Of a stretch of DNA of 64,000 nucleotides, positions 9,246 to 15,648 are shown in pieces. Source of the stretch: Bilifractor sp002394235 (GTDB lineage Bacteria > Bacillota > Clostridia > Lachnospirales > Lachnospiraceae); the NCBI RefSeq assembly GCF_052118845.1, contig NZ_JBQKGJ010000005.1, positions 62,001-126,000 on the forward strand, in the 5' to 3' direction. Under the pieces are notes generated by a model that was not told where the DNA came from, did no database searches, and worked only from the letters and a program-made list of their open reading frames with translations. Numbering within the stretch: position 1 is the first letter of the stretch; each line of letters starts with the position of its first letter. The translations under genes and the position numbers were made by a program.

Positions 9246-10217
9246 ATGTCGTTTTCCGGAGAGGTAAAAAAAGAGCTTATCGGACAGGCGGGTCCGGCAA
9301 GACATTGTCAGATTGCCGAGCTTGCGGCGATTCTGATTTTCTGCGCGACGGTCAGGACGACACAGGAGGATGATTATCAGATTGTTTTCCGCACGGAGCA
9401 CATGGATGTCGCAGATAAATATCTGTCGCTGCTGAAGAAAATCTTCCGCATCCGTCCGGAGCTTGTCAGAGTGGAAGATAAGAGGAGAAAAAAGACGGAT
9501 CTGTACCAGATCATCGTGGAAGACAGGGAGACCGCCATTCGTATTCTGCAGGCGGTGCGTTTTCTGGATGAGAGGGGACGCATCTCCGACAGTGTGCCGA
9601 TCAGCAGGCAGATCATTCTTCAGAGAACGTGCTGCAAGCGGGCATTTATCCGGGGAGCCTTTCTGGCCGGTGGCTCGATCAGCGATCCGAACACCTCTTA
9701 TCACCTGGAAATCGTATGTACCACGGAGGAGCAGGCCGAGGGAGTGCGGGATATCCTGGAGATGCTGGAGGTTGACGCAAGGGTTGTTCAGCGGAAAAAA
9801 TACAGGGTTGTCTATGTAAAGGACAGCCAGCAGATTTCTGATTTGCTCGGCATGATGGGCGCGAGCGCTTCTCTGCTTGAGTTTGAGAATATCCGGATTG
9901 TGCGCGGAGTGCGGGGAAATGTGAACCGTCAGGTCAACTGTGAGACAGCAAATATCCACAAGACGGCCACGGCATCGGCAAAGCAGATAGCGGATATCCG
10001 GCTGATCGAGGAGCGGATCGGTCTGTCCAATTTACCGGAAGCACTTGACGAAATGGCTAACATTAGGTTACAATATCCGACAGCGACTTTATCTGAGCTT
10101 GGAAAGCATCTCAGCTCTCCGGTGGGTAAGTCAGGGGTCAACCACAGATTAAGGAAGATCAGTATCATTGCTGAGGACCTGAGGGAGAAACAAGGAGGCA
10201 ATTTTCAGGATGATTAA
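9246..10217 (+). CDS. whiA: WhiA-family DNA-binding cell-division/sporulation regulator
   Basis: A 323-residue protein with the WhiA layout: a degenerate LAGLIDADG homing-endonuclease-like N-terminal half (RGAFLAGGSISDPNTSYHLEI, near residues 130-150) and a C-terminal helix-turn-helix (LRLQYPTATLSELGKHL, near 275-295). WhiA controls division and chromosome segregation genes in Gram-positives. ATG 9246 starts MSFSGEVKKEL, the canonical N-terminus; the longer open frame upstream only overlaps rapZ. The 3' end overlaps the next gene by 8 bases. Confidence 0.96.
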   Translation: MSFSGEVKKELIGQAGPARHCQIAELAAILIFCATVRTTQEDDYQIVFRTEHMDVADKYLSLLKKIFRIRPELVRVEDKRRKKTDLYQIIVEDRETAIRILQAVRFLDERGRISDSVPISRQIILQRTCCKRAFIRGAFLAGGSISDPNTSYHLEIVCTTEEQAEGVRDILEMLEVDARVVQRKKYRVVYVKDSQQISDLLGMMGASASLLEFENIRIVRGVRGNVNRQVNCETANIHKTATASAKQIADIRLIEERIGLSNLPEALDEMANIRLQYPTATLSELGKHLSSPVGKSGVNHRLRKISIIAEDLREKQGGNFQDD

Positions 10218-10467
10218 AGATAATGTTACAATTCAGATTTCCAACGGACTTGAGACCAGGCCGATCGCTATGCTGGTTCAGGTGGCAAGTCAGTATGAGA
10301 GCAGCATTTATCTTGAGAGCGGTACAAAGAAGGTAAATGCGAAAAGCATCATGGGAATGATGACATTGGGACTGGATAACGGTGAGAATGTGATTGTAAC
10401 CGCTGACGGCGCAGATGAGCAGGAAGCAATTCAGAACATCCGCAGCTATCTCACACAGGACAAGTGA
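10210..10467 (+). CDS. Crh-like HPr-domain protein lacking the phospho-histidine
   Basis: 85 residues with the whole HPr fold. In HPr the sequence around His15 is GLHARP; here it is GLETRP, so the PTS-active histidine is replaced by glutamate. The regulatory serine motif KSIMG (Ser46 region) is intact. This is the pattern of Bacillus Crh, where Gln replaces His, and suggests a CcpA co-effector phosphorylated by HPr kinase rather than a sugar-transport carrier. Position after rapZ-whiA matches the Bacillus yvcJ-yvcK-whiA-crh order. It is followed by a strong bidirectional terminator. Co-effector function is inference from Crh. Confidence 0.88.
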   Translation: MIKDNVTIQISNGLETRPIAMLVQVASQYESSIYLESGTKKVNAKSIMGMMTLGLDNGENVIVTADGADEQEAIQNIRSYLTQDK

Positions 10468-10526
10468 AACGGATTTATTTACACGGGCGGGGCGGCCGCC
10501 TCTGAAAATGTGAAGATATGTAGACA

Positions 10527-10570
10527 GCAAAAGAGCTTCTGATCTGAACTCAGATCAGAAGCTCTTTTGC
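10527..10570. terminator. Perfect 21-bp hairpin, bidirectional terminator
   Basis: Arms 10527-10547 and 10550-10570 are perfect complements around a 2-base loop. Each arm carries an A/T run (GCAAAAGAGC / GCTCTTTTGC). It lies between the convergent HPr-like gene and mecA and can serve both. Confidence 0.9.
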
Positions 10571-10588
10571 CGTCCCTTTATCTCATTG

Positions 10589-11395
10589 TCAAAGCTGTGA
10601 AAGCCTGTACAGCGCATTTGACGAAATCAGGGAAGTGCCGTGCTCCCGCAGAAAAGCTTCGCCGGCTTCATCCACTGTGCTGCATGTGCCGTATTCACTC
10701 AGAATGTTGCAGGTCCGGTAAAAATCCACCGGAGACATCCCGGACTGATGCAGGATCAGCTCGTAATTGTTCTGCTCCGCCTCGGTCTTGTAGAGCGAAT
10801 TTGATCCTCTGTAGAAATTGTGAACCGCTTTGGACGCTGAAATGACGTCGTCCAGGCTCCGGAACTGGAATACCTGTATGAGCTTTTTTGGAAGCATATC
10901 ATTCAGCTTTGAGCGTCTGGAGTCCGCGGTTTCTGTGGCAGGAGAAGCGTCTGTTTTGTTCCCTGCAGCATCTTTGGCTGCAACGGATTTTCCGGTGTCA
11001 CCGGTGTCCTTCCTTCTCGCCTCGAACAGCCGGTCAAAGAGTTCCGCAAGGGTGGCCGCATCGCCCCCTGTCGAATCAGAGAAAAGGCCGTCACCCAGGG
11101 AGGCAGTCGGCTGGGTAAATTTTGAAAATCTGGTATCCAGTTCCTCCGGGTCTTCCACCTTTGTAATTATCAGAGTCAGACTTTCGGAAGAGGTGGGGAT
11201 CGCTTCGATCATCAGAGGAGAGTTCCCGGAATCGAAACCGACTTCATAGTGTGCCTCTCTCATCATGTCCTGAAAGAGTTTGCGCGATTTGTCGGAACCG
11301 TATGCGAGCTCGCTCAGCCGGATATTTCGGCTGGAAAGATCTTCGCTCGTCAAAATACAGCGTATTTTATTATCGCTAATTTTTTCGATTTTCAT
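10589..11395 (-). CDS. mecA: Adaptor protein MecA
   Basis: Adaptor that delivers substrates to the ClpC/ClpP protease; in Bacillus it targets ComK. The N-terminus is diagnostic: MKIEKISDNKIRCILTSEDL, then LSELAYGSDKSRKLFQDMM and LTLIITKVEDPEELDTRF. The C-terminal half has the second conserved domain (YELILHQSGMSPVDFY, YGTCSTVDEAGEAFL). A variable Ala/Asp-rich linker joins them. 268 residues. The start at 11395 is set by AGGAAG upstream on the minus strand. Confidence 0.93.
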   Translation of the reverse strand: MKIEKISDNKIRCILTSEDLSSRNIRLSELAYGSDKSRKLFQDMMREAHYEVGFDSGNSPLMIEAIPTSSESLTLIITKVEDPEELDTRFSKFTQPTASLGDGLFSDSTGGDAATLAELFDRLFEARRKDTGDTGKSVAAKDAAGNKTDASPATETADSRRSKLNDMLPKKLIQVFQFRSLDDVISASKAVHNFYRGSNSLYKTEAEQNNYELILHQSGMSPVDFYRTCNILSEYGTCSTVDEAGEAFLREHGTSLISSNALYRLSQL

Positions 11396-11417
11396 CTCAT
11401 CACTTCCTTTCAGCCAC

Positions 11418-11447
11418 AGTATATACCACACTCTGAAAAATTGTAAA
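11418..11447 (-). promoter_or_regulatory. Promoter of mecA
   Basis: On the minus strand TTTACA (11442-11447) is 18 bases from TATACT (11418-11423), about 25 bases before the mecA start codon. Confidence 0.55.
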
Positions 11448-11466
11448 GTGGTTCGGATATTTCTGC

Positions 11467-11495
11467 TTGTGCAATATACCTGCATTATGTATAAT
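11467..11495 (+). promoter_or_regulatory. Strong promoter-like sequence with no clear gene
   Basis: TTGTGC (11467-11472), 17-base spacer, TATAAT (11490-11495) with an extended -10 TG one base upstream. Downstream are only a 31-codon frame (11504-11599) without a ribosome site and a 6-codon frame at 11544-11564 that has GAGGTGAT before its ATG. Confidence 0.5.
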
Positions 11496-11941
11496 ATACA
11501 TACATGAAATACATCGGCGGCGTGAGGAAAAGAGGTGATCCTTATGTACCGGTCTGTTATGTAGTTCGTCAGAGCTTATGCGGATATTTCTGGTTGTAAT
11601 CTGAAATGTCTTTCTTCTATATTTCTTATTCTTCCATATTTTCTGTTCTTCCAATACTGCCTCCCGGCAGAGGTCTGTTCTTATCCGGAAGAATCCCATT
11701 TTTCATTCAATATAGGTTTTATCACGGAAGAATCCCTTTTTTTTAGCAGTTTATCACTTAAAGTTTCTTTCCTTCCAGTGATGGATTGCTGGAGCCGGAA
11801 CGCGGAATCCCGGCAGATTCCGCTGATTCCGGGATCTCTGAGAGTACCGTTCCCGGTGATTTCATGCGTGGGAAGGAAAGATCTGTACTGATGGCAGTGG
11901 GGCAATGTGGTTGTTGTGCCGCAGGCGGGGTGCGCCAATGT
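11496..11941. other. Gene-free stretch with inverted and direct repeats
   Basis: No supported gene. The sequence GGAAGAATCCC occurs twice within 11689-11750. CTTTCCTTCC near 11766 and GGAAGGAAAG near 11871 form a wide inverted repeat enclosing GGAATC/GATTCC palindromes. It may be a decayed insertion or a structured RNA from the promoter at 11467. Confidence 0.4.
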
Positions 11942-12114
11942 GTATAAAGCCAGCTGCTCCGTTGCTTCGCAACTCACGCAGCTGCCACATGTATTCGCAT
12001 TCTCGCGTTGCTTCGCACCGCTCCATGCTCATACATGTTAGCGTCGATCAAGCATGCAGTTTTCTGTGCATGCTTCGCATGCCCAAAACTGCCCGCTTGA
12101 CGACGGCTTTATAC
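11942..12114. repeat. R1 cloverleaf repeat, copy B
   Basis: Outer stem GTATAAAGCC (11942-11951) pairs with GGCTTTATAC (12105-12114). Arm 1: CAGCTGC/GCAGCTG around GTTGC-TTC-GCAAC. Arm 2: ACATGTAT/ATACATGT, then GCAT/ATGC, then a TTC-looped GC hairpin. Arm 3: GATCAAGC/GCTTGACG-type pairing, GCAGTTTT/AAAACTGC and a GCATGC-TTC-GCATGC tip. Abuts copy A with no spacer. Confidence 0.85.
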
Positions 12115-12282
12115 GTATAAGCTACGGATTGCTCCGTGCTTCGCACTCTCGCAATCCTACAGGTATTCGGATTTCGCGCGTTCGCGCTTCATCCTCATAC
12201 CTGTTGCCTTCGAAATCGCATCCAGTCTCTTACACACGCTTCGCGCGTGACGATCCTGTCTGCGTTTTCGAAAAGCTTATAC
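12115..12282. repeat. R1 cloverleaf repeat, copy A
   Basis: Outer stem GTATAAGCT (12115-12123) pairs with AGCTTATAC (12274-12282). Arm 1: GGATTGC/GCAATCC around GTGC-TTC-GCAC. Arm 2: ACAGGTAT/ATACCTGT, then GGAT/ATCC. Arm 3: TTCGAAATCGCA/TGCGTTTTCGAA with one mismatch. Same architecture as copy B, different stem sequences. Ends about 20 bases before the ribosome site of the next gene. Confidence 0.85.
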
Positions 12283-12319
12283 AGTAATATTTCGACGTTT
12301 TTTGGGAGGGGGAATCAGA

Positions 12320-12565
12320 ATGTATCATGAAGGAGTAATGATGAATTCATCGGAGTCGGAGCTCTTCCAGTGGGAGGAGAAGGGGTGGAAGCTTTATCTG
12401 GACAATCATCCCAGTAACCCGATCCTGATTGAAAATGCGAGGGCAAATGCCGTTCATGAAGGGGGATGTTACATGCCGGATTTTTATTATGATCCGGTGA
12501 CTGGAGAGAAAATGCTCAATTATAATCTGATTCACAACGAATCAGGAAGAATGACAGATAACTGA
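12320..12565 (+). CDS. Small hypothetical protein (81 residues)
   Basis: ATG 12320 follows GGGAGGGGGAA at 5-6 bases, a very strong ribosome site. The protein is soluble and rich in aromatic residues and Asn: FQWEEKGWKLYLDNHP, then GGCYMPDFYYDPVTGEKML. The DPVTGEK turn is beta-hairpin-like. No signal peptide or membrane helix is seen. No family is recognised. It is transcribed away from the R1 repeat pair and followed by an inverted repeat with a T-run, so it looks like a self-contained unit. Confidence 0.7.
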   Translation: MYHEGVMMNSSESELFQWEEKGWKLYLDNHPSNPILIENARANAVHEGGCYMPDFYYDPVTGEKMLNYNLIHNESGRMTDN

Positions 12566-12626
12566 TACAGAATGGCGCAGATGGCAGTTCGGCAATTTGA
12601 ATGGCCGTGATGCGTCAGATTATCAT

Positions 12627-12702
12627 AAGAGCCTCACCGGCTGCGTTTCTGACGATGAGAGATACCCGACCGTATCCGCGCATCCGGAGGGGGCTCTTTT
12701 TT
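12627..12702 (+). terminator. Wide hairpin with T-run after the 81-residue gene
   Basis: AAGAGCC (12627-12633) pairs with GGCTCTT (12692-12698), with inner CCGG/CCGG, and runs into T6. The long loop is unusual for a simple terminator. The T-tract merges with repeat R2 copy 1. Confidence 0.6.
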
Positions 12703-12795
12703 ACGCGAACAGTGAGCCGCAGCCGAATGCGAAGTATTCGTGTGCGGCGAGCGTCGCGATAGCGAGATAAAACTCGCGCAGCGTGTTTTATCTCG
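12701..12795. repeat. R2 intergenic repeat, copy 1 (95 bp)
   Basis: Starts TTACGCGAACAGTGAG within a terminator T-tract and ends GTTTTATCTCG. Two hairpins: GCCGCA-CGAAT/ATTCG-TGCGGC, and CGAGATAAAAC/GTTTTATCTCG. It is nearly identical to the copies at 43911, 50441, 58485 and 58581. Confidence 0.9.
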
Positions 12796-12866
12796 TTTGA
12801 CGCTTACGAAGAGCAGTTTCCTGTTTTTTTTTACCTATTTTTTGCCGAGAACGCCCCGATCCGACC

Positions 12867-13343
12867 TTAGTTGGTCGGGGATGAATCGGCCCTTTTTCTT
12901 TTCTTGGCATACTTACCGGACCACACATACTTTCGTTTGTGATGTTCCGTTCCCTGGTCACGGATATACGCTTCAAGCGTCTCATTGGAAACACCGCCTG
13001 TTGTTGATACGAAATAACTGGACGACCAGAAAGCATCCTTCCAGAGGTATCGTTTCACCTGTTCGGGGTATTCCGCTTTGAAAAACTTGGACAGCTGCGT
13101 TTTCAGTGTTGCTATGACTACAGCCGGTGCTTTTGCCGGTGGAACGCTGAACAGAATATGCAGGTGGTCGGGCTCTCCTTTCATTTCAATCACCTTCCCG
13201 TCATACAGCTTGAGAAGATACGCAACCCTTTCTTTTGCAGCCGCGCGCATCTCTTCCGTCATAACAGGTCTCCTGTATTTTGTAACCAGTACAACATGGT
13301 AGGTCATACTGTAAACCGAATGTGCGCCCTTTGTATATTCCAT
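12867..13343 (-). CDS. tnpA: IS200/IS605-family Y1 (HUH) transposase TnpA
   Basis: Single-strand DNA transposase of 158 residues. The HUH metal-binding motif is DHLHIL (EPDHLHILFSVPP) and the nucleophilic tyrosine is in TLEAYIRDQG of the last helix. MTYHVVLVTKYRRPV is the typical N-terminal signature. The start at 13343 (MEYTKGAHSVYS) has CGGAGG upstream on the minus strand; the open frame beyond it has no ribosome site. Length is complete and no key residue is missing, so it is probably active. The C-terminus overlaps the left-end hairpin. Confidence 0.94.
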   Translation of the reverse strand: MEYTKGAHSVYSMTYHVVLVTKYRRPVMTEEMRAAAKERVAYLLKLYDGKVIEMKGEPDHLHILFSVPPAKAPAVVIATLKTQLSKFFKAEYPEQVKRYLWKDAFWSSSYFVSTTGGVSNETLEAYIRDQGTEHHKRKYVWSGKYAKKRKRADSSPTN

Positions 13344-13401
13344 GGTCTTTGAACCTCCGAAATAAATGTAATGTTGCGCTTTATATTTTTCACACTGCAT
13401 G

Positions 13402-13407
13402 CTATAA
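13402..13407 (+). promoter_or_regulatory. -10 box of the tnpB-like gene
   Basis: TATAAT (13402-13407) lies in the 111-base tnpA-tnpB divergent gap, about 48 bases before ATG 13455. No convincing -35 was found at the usual distance. Confidence 0.35.
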
Positions 13408-13454
13408 TACTAACATAAATAAGCATTTGAATCAATCTTATGTGAGGATAAAAC

Positions 13455-15143
13455 ATGAAGGTTACGATCAACGGGCCAAGGTATTATAAAGAAGAATTAG
13501 CGTCAGGCGCATTTGATCTCTGTATCCAATCGATCTGTTGCTATAACGATTTCAAGATCCAAATGTATAATGCAATATACGCCAATCGATATCTCCCGGG
13601 ATCCAAGGGAGATATCCTTGGATTGAAAAAGATAACCTACAGCGCATGGATGAAGGAGTACGGCATCAATGATTATTATTCCACTTCTCTCTATGCGGAA
13701 GTCACCGGTCTCTTATCCTCACAAAGAGAATTCCGGAAGTGGTATCTCGCAAGGATCAAAGATGATCTGGCTGCCCGGAAGAGAAAGATCATCTCCCTGA
13801 CGGAAAGCCTGACAAAACTGCGGGCGATCAAACAAACGATTGTGTCATATGTTAGGACCGGGAAATTCAAACGGCCCTATAAGGGCTGTATGTTGAAAAT
13901 CAGCGGGCAGACGGCTTTTCCCGGTGGAAGACACGTCTACGCTCTGGAAGAATATGAACGTCTCGTCGAACAGCGGATCCGCAATACCAATGCGCGGCTG
14001 CACAACGTACAGGCAGCTTTCCGACGCAGGGAGTGTAAGTTGGAAAAACTTGGCAAGTCCAACCCGGATCGTATTTTGTTCGGATCCATGGCATTTTATA
14101 AAACCAAGGATACCGTCGGATGCGACGACACATGGCGCAGAGAGTTCCATCGAAGAAGATATCGAACCATGCAGGCAACCGGAAGGCATACCAGCCGTTA
14201 TGGGAATTATCTGGTCCATCCGGATGAAACGGGAAACCTGCACTGGGATCTTCCGAAAGGGATGGGAACGGTTGTTTTTCCAAAGTTTCACCTTGCGCGG
14301 TATGAGGCGGAATGGCGCGCGTGTTTCCAGTGCAGCAAAGACCTTCGTCAGGCCGTCAGCTATCGGATGAAACGGATGACAGATGGAAACGGCCGGGAAT
14401 ATTTAATCGTATCCGCCAACTTTGATCTCCCGGATCATGAAGCGTCGGCGGATCTGTCCGAGGGATGCATCTCCTGTGACCTGAATGTGGATCATCTGGC
14501 ATGGGTGGAAGTGGATCCTTCCGGTAAACTGCTTCGTTATGGGAAAATCCCATTTGACCTGGAACATAAGTCATCGACGCAACGCGATCAGATCATAGGC
14601 GACGTAGTCTCCCGGGTGGCAGTATTCAACAAGGAAACCGGCAGACCGCTGGTATTTGAGAATCTGGATCTTACCACAAAACGGGCTTCCATGAAATACA
14701 GCGTAAAAAGATCCAACTTCCTCGTTTCGTCCTTTGCTTATCAAAAGTTTCGCTTTCATCTGGATTCACAGGGAAGCCGCAAAGGTTTTTCTGTCCTGTA
14801 CGTAGATCCGGCCTATACGAGCTTCTGGGGAAAGCTGCTGTTCATGCGAAAGTACGGAATCTCCGTCCATACCGCCGCGGCTTACTGCATCGGACTCCGT
14901 GCTCTGGAAAGACTGGACGAGCTTATCATCCCTGATGTGTACGGACACCTTCTCGACAGCAAAAAGCAGACCGGCCCTTATTATGCTGCAGAAAAAGACG
15001 TGGCGTTGTATAAGAAGCTGTCCGGAATCCGGACACATGCTTTCTACCTGGATCTTCCGGACCTTGGCACTGTCACAAAATTAAAAGACTGGCTGCGGCA
15101 GAACGATAAAAGCTGTCCTGCCTGGTACACAGCCGCTTTGTAA
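13455..15143 (+). CDS. TnpB-related protein without zinc finger (IS605 accessory protein)
   Basis: 562 residues, longer than the roughly 400 of standard TnpB. RuvC-I fits CISCDLNVDHLAW (Asp near residue 341) and RuvC-II fits LVFENLDLT (Glu near 401). After VLYVDPAYTS the usual CxxC...CxxC zinc finger is replaced by FWGKLLFMRKYGISVHTAAAYCIG, and no Asp or Glu stands where DRDxNAA of RuvC-III is expected. This resembles the TnpB-related group annotated in Firmicutes IS605 elements. Standard TnpB is an RNA-guided nuclease that cuts the donor site. Here the nuclease may be altered or dead, or the third acidic residue may come from elsewhere. GTGAGGA precedes the ATG. Confidence 0.82.
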   Translation: MKVTINGPRYYKEELASGAFDLCIQSICCYNDFKIQMYNAIYANRYLPGSKGDILGLKKITYSAWMKEYGINDYYSTSLYAEVTGLLSSQREFRKWYLARIKDDLAARKRKIISLTESLTKLRAIKQTIVSYVRTGKFKRPYKGCMLKISGQTAFPGGRHVYALEEYERLVEQRIRNTNARLHNVQAAFRRRECKLEKLGKSNPDRILFGSMAFYKTKDTVGCDDTWRREFHRRRYRTMQATGRHTSRYGNYLVHPDETGNLHWDLPKGMGTVVFPKFHLARYEAEWRACFQCSKDLRQAVSYRMKRMTDGNGREYLIVSANFDLPDHEASADLSEGCISCDLNVDHLAWVEVDPSGKLLRYGKIPFDLEHKSSTQRDQIIGDVVSRVAVFNKETGRPLVFENLDLTTKRASMKYSVKRSNFLVSSFAYQKFRFHLDSQGSRKGFSVLYVDPAYTSFWGKLLFMRKYGISVHTAAAYCIGLRALERLDELIIPDVYGHLLDSKKQTGPYYAAEKDVALYKKLSGIRTHAFYLDLPDLGTVTKLKDWLRQNDKSCPAWYTAAL

Positions 15144-15466
15144 TCATAAACGGTATTGTTTCGAGAAAACCGGTATCTGCCGTTTTCTATCGTAGTAATC
15201 ATTAACATCCCGCAAGGGATCACGCCGTATAGCGGTACCCCGACATTTGGCCTCGGCAGTTGTATGTCACTCTCTGGTGCGGGGACGGACGCTTCTATGC
15301 GGACTTCGAAAGCATGTCCCATTAGATTCGGGAGGCTTCGGTTTCTTTGTTTCGAAAAGAGCATGCATATACCTCGTAGCTGGTAAAACCGAGGGTTCTT
15401 ATGGGGAAGCCGCAAGGCTGACCCATCGGAATCCCCAACTGACTTCGGTCAGTTGGGGTAGTTCAA
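15144..15466 (+). ncRNA. Candidate omega/reRNA region at the tnpB 3' side
   Basis: About 320 gene-free bases between the tnpB-like stop and the right end. They contain nested hairpins: ATCCC-GCAA-GGGAT (near 15207), CCCCG...CGGGG (15239-15287), AGCC-GCAA-GGCT nested inside GGG/CCC and CCGA-type pairs (15390-15430), and the C(UUCG)G terminal hairpin at 15433-15458. In known TnpB systems the guide RNA comes from this position and extends into flanking DNA, so the guide would begin at 15467. Function is inference. Confidence 0.5.
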
Positions 15467-15648
15467 GGAAGGTGCTCTCCTTGCCATGCCTCATTTAACA
15501 TGTTAAAATAAGTCCGATTGTGACAGAGCGGATTTCGGCCGCAGCGCCTGAGCAGGCGGGCATGGATGAATGAGCAGCAGGGTCCTTTCGCCTGGCACGG
15601 AAATATATTGTAAAAAAAGACGTCCGTTTGAGGCGCAAGAGGTCTGTT

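Larger units (their letters stand above)
12835..15466. mobile_element. IS200/IS605-family element, IS608-like
   Basis: Divergent tnpA (minus) and tnpB-like (plus) genes are framed by subterminal hairpins: 12854-12880 at left (CCGACC/GGTCGG core) and 15433-15458 at right (CCCCAACTGAC, TTCG loop, perfect complement). The left flank ends TTAC at 12831-12834 and the right end carries TCAA at 15463-15466, the same cleavage-site pair known for IS608. No target duplication or terminal inverted repeat is expected for this family. End positions are inferred from that analogy. Confidence 0.8.

Noticed and set aside
11942..12282. tRNA genes or tRNA-derived repeats
   Set aside because: The cloverleaf is about 170 bases, with no T-loop, anticodon arm of normal size, discriminator or CCA end.
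15144..15466. Group I intron (IStron) at the IS605 right end
   Set aside because: I could not recognise conserved P/Q/R/S core elements, and the flank shows no split coding gene.
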